Notes under the pieces: generated by a model
Seen by the model: only the letters and a program-made list of their open reading frames with translations
What the model was told of the DNA's origin: nothing
Databases searched by the model: none
Source of the DNA: Paenibacillus pabuli
GTDB taxonomy: Bacteria; Bacillota; Bacilli; Paenibacillales; Paenibacillaceae
Reading direction: 5' to 3'
Length of the DNA stretch: 64,000 nt
NCBI RefSeq assembly: GCF_023101145.1
Contig: NZ_CP073714.1
Location: 1,240,001-1,304,000, forward strand
Position numbers and translations under genes: made by a program
Shown here: one piece after another, positions 55,500-64,000 of the stretch
Layout: every line of letters starts with the position of its first letter
Numbering within the stretch: the stretch's first letter is position 1

Positions 55500-56267
55500 A
55501 TGAATATTAACTTGCAGAACAAAATTGCGCTGGTTACCGGCTCCAGCGGAGGAATAGGTGCTGCCATTGCCGGGGCATTGGCGCGTTGCGGAGCAAAGGT
55601 GGCTGTGAATGGCCTGCATAATATGGATCGGGCGGAGGAGGTCGTGGCCGCTATCCGGGATGCTGGCGGTGAAGCAGCGGCATTTCAGGCCGATGTGACC
55701 GATACGAATGCCATAGAATCGATGGTTGGGGATATTACGCTCCGCTTCGGCGGTCCGATTGATCTATTGATTAATAATGCAGGGCATCTGGTTGAGCGGA
55801 GTCCGATTGAAACGATGAGCGAGGAGCTCTACAGCCGGATTATGGATGTCAATCTGAAGAGTGCTGTATTTGTCTCCAAAGCGGTCATTCCTGGCATGAA
55901 AGCGGCTGGAGGCGGCCGAATTATCAATCTGACCTCGGTCGCGGCTCATAATGGGGGCGGGCCAGGTGCAGCAATTTATGCAGCCTCCAAGGCAGCTGTC
56001 ATTGCGTTAACCAAAGGACTTGCCAAAGAGCTGGCTCCTGGCGGGATTACGGTTAATGCCCTCTCGCCAGGCTTTATCGGGCAAACAGCATTCCATGCTA
56101 CGTTTACTTCAGCGGAAGGCCGAACTTCTGCGGTAAGCAGCATTCCCCTTGGACGGGAAGGGACGCCCGATGATGTCGCAGGAGCGGCGCTGTACCTGTG
56201 TTCGGAGCTGGGTTCTTTTATAACGGGAGAAACGCTTGAAATCAATGGCGGAATGTATATGCGTTGA
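55500..56267 (+). CDS. SDR-family oxidoreductase (KduD/DHU-reductase-like)
   Basis: Cytoplasmic NAD(P)-dependent dehydrogenase of 255 residues. The nucleotide-binding TGSSGGIG, the NNAG motif, and the catalytic Ser146-Tyr160-Lys164 triad (NLTSVAAHNG, YAASK) are complete. The usual end motif GETLEINGGMYM is present. In uronate loci such SDRs reduce 4-deoxy-5-hexulose uronates formed by lyases, so a KduD/DEH-reductase role is likely but not proven. ATG 55500 follows AGGGAGG. It lies 30 bp after the kinase and 35 bp before the lyase gene. Confidence 0.85.
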   Translation: MNINLQNKIALVTGSSGGIGAAIAGALARCGAKVAVNGLHNMDRAEEVVAAIRDAGGEAAAFQADVTDTNAIESMVGDITLRFGGPIDLLINNAGHLVERSPIETMSEELYSRIMDVNLKSAVFVSKAVIPGMKAAGGGRIINLTSVAAHNGGGPGAAIYAASKAAVIALTKGLAKELAPGGITVNALSPGFIGQTAFHATFTSAEGRTSAVSSIPLGREGTPDDVAGAALYLCSELGSFITGETLEINGGMYMR

Positions 56268-56302
56268 GGCTGCACCATTTGCGATAAGGAGGGGACGATA
56301 CG

Positions 56303-58672
56303 ATGGAAGTGAAGCGGAAGCTTGCACAAAGACCGTTATACCAACCAATCAGCGGGCCGTTCCATGTGGACTATTCGCCTGATGAACAGACTGTTCTGGC
56401 AGAAAATCCGCCAAGGTTTACCTGGATGGCGGCACAGCAGGAGGATGAGAATGCCTATGTGCTGCAAGTGTCGGTGGGGCCTTCTTTTCAGGAAGAAGGG
56501 ACAATGACCTTTGCACCGCTCCCGTATAACTTTTTCACGCCGGGCCGGGTGTTTGAACCTGGTGATTATTATTGGCGATATGCACTGCTTGTAGATCATC
56601 CAGCGCAGCAAGGAAGCGAAGCCGAAGCGGACGCTGTCCTGGAGAAGCAGCAGGAAATGTCGGCATGGAGTGAGGTGCGACGGTTTACGGTACCAGCGGG
56701 ATTACCCGAAACACCGATACCTTCTCGGGCACAGCGATACATTTCCACAGACACGTCTCATCCCCGGCTATGGCTCCGAGAAAGTGGCCTACAGGCGCTT
56801 GCAGATGGCATTGCATCTGATCCAACATATTGCGGCTGGGATGTATTTATGGCAAATTCCGTTGAGCCGTGGGCAAACCGCGAGCCGATCCGTGAACCGC
56901 TGCCTTACCCGGATAACAAACGCGTCGCTCCTTTATGGCGTCAAATGTACATTGACTGTCAGGAAGTGTTATATGCCATTCGTCATCTGAGTATCGCTGG
57001 CCAGGTGCTTCGTGACGAACGGTTGCTTGAAGCGGCGAAAATATGGCTGCTGCATGTGGCGGCCTGGGATACGGAGGGAACGACATCCCGCGATTATAAT
57101 GACGAGGCAGCCTTTCGGGTTGCCGCCGCGCTCGCTTGGGGTTATGACTGGTTGCATGATGAGCTGAACAGCGAAGAGCAAGATATGGTAAGGCGCAGTT
57201 TGCTGCGGCGGACAGAACAGGTGGCCCAGCATGTGATGGTCCGCTCGAAGATCCATCATGTGCCTTATGACAGCCATGCGGTGCGTTCATTGTCTTCCGT
57301 ACTTGTACCGTGCTGTATGTCCTTGCTGCATGAGGAGCAGCAGGCTACACAGTGGCTGGATTATGCAATCGATTATTATGCCTGTCTGTACTCCCCTTGG
57401 GGTGGTAGTGATGGGGGATGGGCTGAAGGTCCGATGTACTGGACAACAGGTATGGCCTATGTGACCGAAGCGATGAATTTATTGCGCAACTATGCGGGCA
57501 TCGATTTCTTCCGTCGGCCGTTCTTCCAGCGTACCGGGGATTTTCCGCTATATGTATATCCGCCCGATGCACGGCGCGCCAGCTTTGGGGATCAGTCTAC
57601 GCTGGGTGACCCGGTAAATTTGAAAACCGGCTATCTTGTGCGCCAACTGGCAGGGGTTACAGGCAACCACTGGTACCAGTGGTACTTTGAGCGTGTACGC
57701 CAATCTGATCCGGGTACAGAGGGAGCTTTTTACAACTACGGTTGGTGGGACTTTAACTTTGACGACTTGGTATACCGCCACGATTATCCGCAGGTGGAGG
57801 AAGAGTCGCCTGTAGACATCGAGCCGCTCAAGTGGTTCAGGGATGTGGGATGGGTAGCCATGCATCACCGGATGGATAATCCGGATGAGCATGTTATGCT
57901 GCTGCTCAAATCAAGCCGTTATGGCTCCATCAGCCATAGTCATGCGGATCAGAATAGTTTTACGCTGCATGCATTCGGTGAGCCACTTGCCGCGGATACG
58001 GGCTATTATATTGCGCATGGCAGCTCATTTCATCGGGAATGGCGCAGACAGACGCGCTCCAAAAATAACCTGCTGATTGGTGGAGCAGGACAGTACGCCG
58101 AGAACAACAAGGTGCTGAATATGGCCGCAACTGGACAGATTGAAGAAGCCTATTGGCGAGACGGTGATGGTTATGTGCGCGCGGTAGCGACCGATGCCTA
58201 CGCCAGCACCGTACCCCATGTGAAGCGTGTTGTACGGGAAATACATTTTCTGCAGTCATCGTACTTCGTTATTGTGGACCACATTGATCTGGAGAAGCCG
58301 GACAGTGTCCAATGGCTGTTCCATGCCTTACACCCGTTACAGCTGAAAGGGCAGAGTTTCCGTCTGAACGGTAATAAGGCGGGACTTGAGGGGACGTTTG
58401 TATATGCTTCCTCCGGTGAGCTGGCGCTCAGCCAGACAGATCAATTTGCAGAAGTGGACCCGGCAGAGTACGAAGGGATGGAAAGACATTATCATCTAAA
58501 CGCGGAAACGCGCCATGCTTCAAGCCATAGAATTGTAACGCTGCTTGTGCCATATAAGATCGAGGAGCCGAAGTATGTTCCCTATTTCATCGATGACCAG
58601 GATCACGGCATTCATCTTTACTTTACCGACAACGGTGAAACGAAGAAGATTGAGGTATCCAAGACTTATTAG
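56303..58672 (+). CDS. DUF4962/heparinase II-III family protein, probable cytoplasmic polysaccharide lyase
   Basis: A 789-residue protein without a signal peptide. The N-terminal half resembles DUF4962 (VLAENPPRFTWMA, RLWLRESGLQALADGI, then an alpha/alpha-toroid). The C-terminal part has the heparinase II/III landmark SHSHADQNSFTLHAFGEPLA followed by DTGYYIAHG. Such proteins (PL15/PL17/PL21 neighbours) act on uronate-containing oligosaccharides; a cytoplasmic site fits processing of imported fragments. The precise substrate, such as alginate, heparinoid or other uronate polymer, cannot be assigned. ATG 56303 follows GGAGGGG. A strong terminator lies after it. Confidence 0.85.
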   Translation: MEVKRKLAQRPLYQPISGPFHVDYSPDEQTVLAENPPRFTWMAAQQEDENAYVLQVSVGPSFQEEGTMTFAPLPYNFFTPGRVFEPGDYYWRYALLVDHPAQQGSEAEADAVLEKQQEMSAWSEVRRFTVPAGLPETPIPSRAQRYISTDTSHPRLWLRESGLQALADGIASDPTYCGWDVFMANSVEPWANREPIREPLPYPDNKRVAPLWRQMYIDCQEVLYAIRHLSIAGQVLRDERLLEAAKIWLLHVAAWDTEGTTSRDYNDEAAFRVAAALAWGYDWLHDELNSEEQDMVRRSLLRRTEQVAQHVMVRSKIHHVPYDSHAVRSLSSVLVPCCMSLLHEEQQATQWLDYAIDYYACLYSPWGGSDGGWAEGPMYWTTGMAYVTEAMNLLRNYAGIDFFRRPFFQRTGDFPLYVYPPDARRASFGDQSTLGDPVNLKTGYLVRQLAGVTGNHWYQWYFERVRQSDPGTEGAFYNYGWWDFNFDDLVYRHDYPQVEEESPVDIEPLKWFRDVGWVAMHHRMDNPDEHVMLLLKSSRYGSISHSHADQNSFTLHAFGEPLAADTGYYIAHGSSFHREWRRQTRSKNNLLIGGAGQYAENNKVLNMAATGQIEEAYWRDGDGYVRAVATDAYASTVPHVKRVVREIHFLQSSYFVIVDHIDLEKPDSVQWLFHALHPLQLKGQSFRLNGNKAGLEGTFVYASSGELALSQTDQFAEVDPAEYEGMERHYHLNAETRHASSHRIVTLLVPYKIEEPKYVPYFIDDQDHGIHLYFTDNGETKKIEVSKTY

Positions 58673-58681
58673 GGAGTACTG

Positions 58682-58769
58682 ACCTAAAGAAAACGCAACC
58701 TCATCTAAAACATCCCCATTGTTGCAGGCGGTGGGGATGTTTTAACATCTATTTGAAAGCGCTTTACCA
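58682..58769 (+). promoter_or_regulatory. Promoter module B: upstream motif, sigma-A promoter and cre-like site
   Basis: acctaaagaaaacgcaa (58682-58698), CCATTGTTGC (58716-58725) with TTGTTG as -35, an 18-bp spacer and TAACAT as -10, then a cre-like TGAAAGCGCTTTACCA (58754-58769). Motif to block distance is 34 bp, exactly as in module A. The -35 block lies inside the loop and stem of the upstream terminator. Confidence 0.6.
58707..58743 (+). terminator. Terminator after the lyase gene, overlapping the next promoter
   Basis: AAAACATCCCC (58707-58717) and GGGGATGTTTT (58733-58743) form a perfect 11-bp stem with a 15-nt loop and end in a T-run. It can terminate the lyase transcript, but it also covers the predicted -35 of the binding-protein promoter. 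Confidence 0.85.
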
Positions 58770-58813
58770 ACGAGTGGTACCTAAATCTAAATCAGGATGA
58801 AAAGAGGGGTAGC

Positions 58814-60364
58814 ATGAAAAAGTGGATGGTCTCAGGCATGGCGCTATTGCTGGCGGCAGCTGTCATGACGGGGTGCAGCAGTGGGAGAGGAGCGGCATCC
58901 GGTGAGGGCGGAGGAGATGGCAAAACGAAATTTTCTATGTCTCTTCGTACGTTGGCGTATACGTATGTGGAGAAGTCGCCGGACATCAACCAGGATAAAT
59001 GGATGAAAAGGCTGGAGGATCTGACCAATACCGATCTGAAAATCGTCCTGGTGCCTCATAAGGAATATGAGCAGAAAATGGTCCAGATGTTTGCCACCAA
59101 TGATATTCCTGATGTGGTGCAGGGTGACGGCGGCGTCAACGGTAAAGAGATGGCCGGCTCGGTCGAAGCCGGGGTATTTCAGCCGCTCGATGAACTGCTG
59201 CAGCAGTATGGGCAAGATTTGCTCAAAGCCGTACCGAAGGAAGCCTGGGACCAAGTAACCCATGATGGACATATCTATGCGATCCCTGAATATTTATCCA
59301 ATCCCTCCCGTCGGGCAACCTGGATTCGCAAGGATCTGCTGGATCAAACGGGACTGCCGGTGCCCACTACGGTTGAGGAGACGATGGATGTCTTGCGCGC
59401 CTTTAAGAAGCTTGGTGTGGAGAATCCGTATATGGGACGTGAGGATTTCAAATATGCAGATACCTTTTTCGGTGCCTATGACGTGCAGCAATTCCTGTCC
59501 ATGATGGAGCAGCAGGGCGATCAGGTGGTACCGAAGTTTATGGATAACGAGAATATGCAGCAAGCCCTAACTATCTATAAGACGATGTACGAGGAAGGGC
59601 TCATTAACAAAGAGTTCGCGACCATCAATTCCACCGTATTCAAAAATACCATTCTGTCGGGCAAGGCGGGCATGTGGTCCATGAATGCCAACGAACTGAT
59701 CCAATGGGAGAAACAGATTAAAGCGTCGGTTCCCGATGCCAAAATCGAGATTATCCCTTCCCCTGTCGGCCCCGACGGAAAGGGTGGTTATTATCTGTAC
59801 GGTCCGGTGACACGTGCCTACTTTATTAATAAGGATGCGGCTGATCCGGCTTCCATTATCCGTTTCTTTAACTGGATGGTGTCAGATGAAGCGGAGAAGT
59901 TCTTCACGTATGGCACGGAAGGAGAGACCTACACAGAGGATAATGGCGTGATATCATACACAGCTCCAACAGACTCTGCTGGTGTGGACGAAGAGCGTTA
60001 CCGTCAGTCGTTCTTATGGTTCGTACAGGACACGACGTACAATAAAGGCTCGTTATCGCTGACAGAAGAAGGCAGAAAGCTGATGAATATTTACGATACC
60101 ATTTTAGCTAAAGAAGGTCGGGATGGCATCAACTTTGATCCGCGTTTGGAAGCTTTTGTACAGAATCCCGATATCGCTCCCAATTCGGACACACCTCCTC
60201 AAGTATTGCTCACGCATATGATCAAAATGGTTTATGGGAAGGAGCCGATCTCCGATTGGCCGAAAGTGGTTGAGGAATGGAAATCCAAAGGCGGCGATCG
60301 GGCAATCGAGGAAGCCACGGAGAAATTCAATAAAGGTGAAGGCGTGTCCGAACCGCGTCGCTAG
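58814..60364 (+). CDS. CUT1 extracellular solute-binding lipoprotein (LplA type)
   Basis: Oligosaccharide-binding lipoprotein that feeds the LplB/YtcP-type permeases. The lipobox is AAAVMTGC. The mature part of about 490 residues has typical CUT1 features: MFATNDIPDVVQGDGGVNGK, YLSNPSRRATWIRKDLLDQT, GKAGMWSMNANE and a long C-terminal helical end. ATG 58814 follows AGAGGGG. It has its own promoter module with a cre-like site, giving expression separate from the permeases. The following secreted-enzyme gene starts about 150 bp later with no terminator between, so the two are likely co-transcribed. Confidence 0.92.
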   Translation: MKKWMVSGMALLLAAAVMTGCSSGRGAASGEGGGDGKTKFSMSLRTLAYTYVEKSPDINQDKWMKRLEDLTNTDLKIVLVPHKEYEQKMVQMFATNDIPDVVQGDGGVNGKEMAGSVEAGVFQPLDELLQQYGQDLLKAVPKEAWDQVTHDGHIYAIPEYLSNPSRRATWIRKDLLDQTGLPVPTTVEETMDVLRAFKKLGVENPYMGREDFKYADTFFGAYDVQQFLSMMEQQGDQVVPKFMDNENMQQALTIYKTMYEEGLINKEFATINSTVFKNTILSGKAGMWSMNANELIQWEKQIKASVPDAKIEIIPSPVGPDGKGGYYLYGPVTRAYFINKDAADPASIIRFFNWMVSDEAEKFFTYGTEGETYTEDNGVISYTAPTDSAGVDEERYRQSFLWFVQDTTYNKGSLSLTEEGRKLMNIYDTILAKEGRDGINFDPRLEAFVQNPDIAPNSDTPPQVLLTHMIKMVYGKEPISDWPKVVEEWKSKGGDRAIEEATEKFNKGEGVSEPRR

Positions 60365-60518
60365 AATTGTGGGGGATAAGCAATGATTACAATTAGCAAT
60401 GGGATGTCCTGCTCACCGTGCAGATGAAACACGTCAACAGAAGCAGCAGCACCGGAGAACGGACTGATCGCAAGGGTATAATGTCAGGAAATTTGACCAC
60501 CGTGCGGAGGGGATACAA

Positions 60519-63500
60519 GTGAATGACGTATTCAAAACGTGGAAAAAGCGCGTTGTACTTGTTGTCATGTCTGTGATTCTCATTAGTGGCACGATCGGTC
60601 CCGTGAATGAAGTCTGGGCAAAGGAAGACGCTGTTCCCAACTCTATTTTAAGTAATATCCAGGAAGAAAATATCCCGGATCCGGAGGGCCCTGAGCTGGA
60701 AATTTATGCGGAAAACTTTGATGACCCGGACAATTTTGGCTCTACAGGCGGAATTGAACTGAGAGCCCCTTGGCTGCAGGAAGGGGGAGGTGGGAGCAAG
60801 GCCAAAACATCGTCTTCCACAACTGCTCCGTCCCTGCCCAATATGATTAAAATTGACGGAACCGATGCACTCGCGCTGCCACTTAATCTGACCGGATACG
60901 GAAATATCCGGCTAAGCTACTACACTCGTGCCTCATCCTATATAAGTGGAAGCGTGATTATCGAGTGGTCGAAGGACGATGGCGCATCATGGACGACTCT
61001 GGAGACGTTCGAACTCCCCCCGGGCATCCCGGACTTGAAGAACAAGGAAGGCAATACGCTAAAAAGCTGGACGCTGGGTTCGGAAGCGAACAATAACAGC
61101 ACGGTGAAAATTCGTTTTCGGACAGGAGATGCCATGCAGGCCAACATGTATATCGACAATGTTGCCATTTACGGTCAGGCTATTACCGGAATAACGCCTG
61201 CCCCCTCCCCAGTGCCACCTGGAGAGGGGAATACTGAATTTACGCCACCACAAGGAGTGACTTTATACGAGGATGTTGAGATTGGCACGGCTGGTGGGCG
61301 GGCGATGTATTCATCCATTGCTGTCCCTGAGACAGCGGCACCTGAACCGATGCCGGTCATGGTCTATATTCATGGAGGTGGATGGAATCACGGGGACCGA
61401 AAGCAAGCATTAAACTCCATATGCAATTATGTACTCAAACGTGGTTACATCGGTGTATCTCTGGACTACCGGATAACACCTGAGGCGCCTTTCCCTGCCC
61501 AGATTCAGGATGTGAAGCTTGCTATCCGATATTTGCGGGCCCATGCAGCTGAGTACAATCTGGACCCAAGTCGGATCGGCGTCTGGGGATCATCTGCGGG
61601 CGGCCATCTGGCTGCATTGCTCGGCACAACAGGGGACATGGTCGCTGGTGACACCGTAGTGCTCGATACAGGAGCGACGGTAGATATACCTGATCTGGAA
61701 GGTTCAGGCGGATGGCCTGAGTATTCCGACAAAGTGCAGGCGGTCGCCGACTGGTACGGACCTGCCGATTTTACGACGACATTTGCCAATAACTATAGCT
61801 CGGTCACGGCTCTGCTTGGTGGGCATCGTGCGTTCGATGTCCCGGAGCAGGCCAGACTTGCCATGCCGGGCACGTATGCTTCACCGGATGATCCACCGTT
61901 CTGGATTCGGCACGGTGATGCTGACGCCACCATTCCCTATGCCGACAGTGTTACTTTCGCGGGACAGCTTCAATCCGCGGGTGTTCCGATTGTGGATCTG
62001 AAGATCGTACCGGGTCAGGGCCATGGGTTTACAGGAACGGCATCCGAGGTTGCCAATGCGGAGGCATGGGCCTTCCTTGATGAACATGTGAAGAACCGGA
62101 TTGTTACGGAGCCAATTATTTTCAAAAACAATCCCGAAGACACTTCGCCTGGAGATGAAGAGGAGGAAGAAGAAAAACAGTTGATTGAGAAGGTCATCGC
62201 CAGCAAGCTGCCGAGCGACGATGCAGCGATTGACAGCGGGAAGCCTGATCTGAATTTCAATCAGGCCACGGGCTCCAGCACCGGATTACTCAGCATCTCT
62301 TCCACTTCATCCACCAAGAAATATGTGTATTTTAAATTCGATATGACCGGAAATGAGTCTGAAGGAGATCGGTATCGATTGCGGATTGCCGCCAAAAAAG
62401 GCACGTCGAATATCGATACAGAGTTGTCTCTTTACGGTTTGAATGAAACAGACTGGAACGAATCATCGTTAACCTGGTCGAATGCTCCGGTTCAAAGTCT
62501 CAGCGAAGCTTCGCTCGTTGGCAAATTCCAGGTCACGGCAGATCGTAATGGAAGCCCAGCCGTCTATGAAGTTGATGTAACCAATTATGTGAAGAGTCGT
62601 CCAGATGCGGGGCAGGTTGCATTTTTGCTTGGGGACGCCGGATCAACAGGCGTTTCCGTGAACGTATACACCAAGGAAGCCAACGGAACAAGCAATCCGC
62701 GTCCACAGTTAGCAGTCATTGCTTTAATCGAAGAAGGCAGTGACACGCAGTCACCCGAATGGGAGCAGGGAGCCGAGCTTGAGATTCGTAACTGGGGGAC
62801 GGATTTTGCGGAACTAAGATGGCCAGCTGCCAGCGATGATACAGCTGTATCTGCCTACCGGATATATCGGGATGGAATTATGCTGGCCGAACAAGGTAAG
62901 CAGTCATATCATGACAGCGGACTTACAGCTGGAACATCGTACACGTATCAAGTGAGGGCGATTGACGAGGCCGGCAACGTCAGCAGTGCTCTATCAACCG
63001 ATATGACCACGCTTGCCGTTCCGATATCATCCCTGCCGGTTGTTTCCGTCTCGGCAAGCGGCAGCGATGGCAACCTGGCGACCAATACCATCGACAATAA
63101 CAGCTATACACGCTGGTCTGTTGCCGGAGAGGGGCAGTGGATCACGTTTGATCTGGGGCAGGCGCAGCAAGTCGGCTATGTTGGTGTTGGTTTTTACAAA
63201 GGGGATGTCAGGAAAACCTTCTTTGAGATAGAAACGTCTGTTGATGGAGATCATTGGACCCAGGTATATGGCGGAGAAAGCAGTGGGGATACAACAGAGA
63301 TGCAGGCATTTGATATCCCGGACACTTCTGCACGTTATCTACGGATCACCGGGCATGGGAATTCGGATTCAAGTATTTATACGAGCTTGACCGATGTGCA
63401 TCTGTATGCCCCTTTTGCCGGGGAAGGGACCCCTGTTGCACTGATTCCATACATTGAGCCCCAACCGCCGGAGGGGACGGTGCCCTTTATCGCTCCTGGT

Positions 63501-64000
63501 CTAACGGAGACAGATGGTACACCACATGCTGTCCATTCTCCACATGCAGTAACTGGACGTACGATTGATGTACGGGATTATGGAGCAGATCTGGCTGATA
63601 ATACGATTGATGACCGACCAGCAATACAGGCTGCCATTGATGAGGCCAGCGTTGGTGATGAGGTGTTTTTGCCTAATGGAGTGTACAATTTGTTGTCCGG
63701 GCCGGATGGAACCACCAACCTGATGCTCAAATCCGGGGTGAACCTGAGAGGAGAGAGCAGTGAAGGAACCGTGCTCAAAACATCGCTTGATCAGGTGACG
63801 GGCAGCGCCGTCCTGAAAGCATCGGCTCAGCATAGCATTCTCGTATCCAACATGACCATAACTTCATCCTGGTCCGGCAGTTACACGACGGATCACAAAT
63901 CCAACAATCCCTCCGCAGGAGGGCCGGATAGCATGATCCATATTGCCAACTATGGTGAGGCTCCATCGTATGACATTACGATCGATGGCGTGATTGTGGA
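60519..64000 (+). CDS. Giant secreted esterase/DNRLRE/Fn3/discoidin/beta-helix protein, 3' end beyond the window
   Basis: Open frame of more than 1160 residues to the window end. Signal peptide: VVLVVMSVILISGTIGPVN. Order: an N-terminal beta domain; an alpha/beta-hydrolase esterase (about 245-525) with oxyanion motif IHGGGWNHGD, nucleophile Ser359 in WGSSAGGH, acid in HGDADATIPY and His in GQGHGFTG; an acidic linker; a DNRLRE/CBM96-like domain (about 560-735); Fn3 (about 750-830); an F5/8C (discoidin, CBM32-like) domain (about 838-965); and a pectate-lyase-like beta-helix (from about 1013: VRDYGADLADNTIDD). GTG 60519 follows GCGGAGGGGA. It would deacetylate or demethylate and cleave a polysaccharide outside the cell. 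Substrate unproven. Confidence 0.88.
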   Translation, partial: MNDVFKTWKKRVVLVVMSVILISGTIGPVNEVWAKEDAVPNSILSNIQEENIPDPEGPELEIYAENFDDPDNFGSTGGIELRAPWLQEGGGGSKAKTSSSTTAPSLPNMIKIDGTDALALPLNLTGYGNIRLSYYTRASSYISGSVIIEWSKDDGASWTTLETFELPPGIPDLKNKEGNTLKSWTLGSEANNNSTVKIRFRTGDAMQANMYIDNVAIYGQAITGITPAPSPVPPGEGNTEFTPPQGVTLYEDVEIGTAGGRAMYSSIAVPETAAPEPMPVMVYIHGGGWNHGDRKQALNSICNYVLKRGYIGVSLDYRITPEAPFPAQIQDVKLAIRYLRAHAAEYNLDPSRIGVWGSSAGGHLAALLGTTGDMVAGDTVVLDTGATVDIPDLEGSGGWPEYSDKVQAVADWYGPADFTTTFANNYSSVTALLGGHRAFDVPEQARLAMPGTYASPDDPPFWIRHGDADATIPYADSVTFAGQLQSAGVPIVDLKIVPGQGHGFTGTASEVANAEAWAFLDEHVKNRIVTEPIIFKNNPEDTSPGDEEEEEEKQLIEKVIASKLPSDDAAIDSGKPDLNFNQATGSSTGLLSISSTSSTKKYVYFKFDMTGNESEGDRYRLRIAAKKGTSNIDTELSLYGLNETDWNESSLTWSNAPVQSLSEASLVGKFQVTADRNGSPAVYEVDVTNYVKSRPDAGQVAFLLGDAGSTGVSVNVYTKEANGTSNPRPQLAVIALIEEGSDTQSPEWEQGAELEIRNWGTDFAELRWPAASDDTAVSAYRIYRDGIMLAEQGKQSYHDSGLTAGTSYTYQVRAIDEAGNVSSALSTDMTTLAVPISSLPVVSVSASGSDGNLATNTIDNNSYTRWSVAGEGQWITFDLGQAQQVGYVGVGFYKGDVRKTFFEIETSVDGDHWTQVYGGESSGDTTEMQAFDIPDTSARYLRITGHGNSDSSIYTSLTDVHLYAPFAGEGTPVALIPYIEPQPPEGTVPFIAPGLTETDGTPHAVHSPHAVTGRTIDVRDYGADLADNTIDDRPAIQAAIDEASVGDEVFLPNGVYNLLSGPDGTTNLMLKSGVNLRGESSEGTVLKTSLDQVTGSAVLKASAQHSILVSNMTITSSWSGSYTTDHKSNNPSAGGPDSMIHIANYGEAPSYDITIDGVIV

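Noticed and set aside
1-64000. tRNA, rRNA, phage module or a complete Cas1/Cas2 adaptation unit
   Set aside because: No tRNA-like cloverleaf, rRNA-like sequence or such genes were recognised by reading; a covariance or HMM search was not possible.

Overview
The window looks like chromosomal DNA of a Gram-positive, polysaccharide-degrading Bacillota bacterium, most likely Paenibacillus. The signs are AGGAGG-type ribosome sites with frequent TTG and GTG starts, cre-like sites, an SLH-anchored surface protein, CUT1 sugar transporters controlled by YesM/YesN-type two-component systems, and many secreted multidomain carbohydrate enzymes. No rRNA, tRNA or phage module was seen. The first and last genes run off the window edges.

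1-13.9 kb: two phosphonate-type permeases (phnE, first one partial) end in a terminator that is split by an IS3-family (IS150-group) element with a 4-bp target duplication. Next come a secreted DUF4350-like/OB-fold/Ig-like protein, an ECF sigma factor, and a six-gene run: OmpR-type regulator, sensor kinase, a membrane-anchored propeller-like protein, and a MacB/MacA-like ABC export system.

14-28.6 kb: a secreted GH6 cellulase behind a long, attenuator-like leader; a symmetric 198-bp repeat; a PL11 rhamnogalacturonan lyase; a histidine phosphatase; an AraC regulator beside a GH4 alpha-galactosidase; a lipoprotein; a PadR-HAAS-DUF4825 operon; and a polar amino-acid ABC transporter.

28.6-39.4 kb: a type III-B CRISPR island. 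Three arrays share one repeat family of I-C character and three homologous leaders. They flank cmr1-cmr6 and cas6. Cas10/Cmr2 lacks the HD nuclease domain but keeps the GGDD cyclase motif. The first gene of the operon encodes a PD-(D/E)XK nuclease-like (DUF6602-like) protein, a candidate accessory effector. There are no cas1, cas2, cas3, cas5 or cas8 genes, so adaptation must be supplied in trans or be absent.

39.5-50.3 kb: a small DUF4190 membrane protein, a YhgE/Pip-family membrane protein with its TetR regulator, and a 2317-residue SLH/Fn3/RHS surface protein.

50.4-64 kb: a locus for uptake and breakdown of a uronate-type polysaccharide: a small tautomerase, two CUT1 permeases, a YesN-type regulator and YesM-type kinase, an SDR, a cytoplasmic heparinase II/III-like lyase, a lipoprotein solute-binding protein, and a giant secreted esterase/DNRLRE/Fn3/discoidin/beta-helix protein. 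A promoter module of matching layout lies in front of both the transporter operon and the binding-protein gene.
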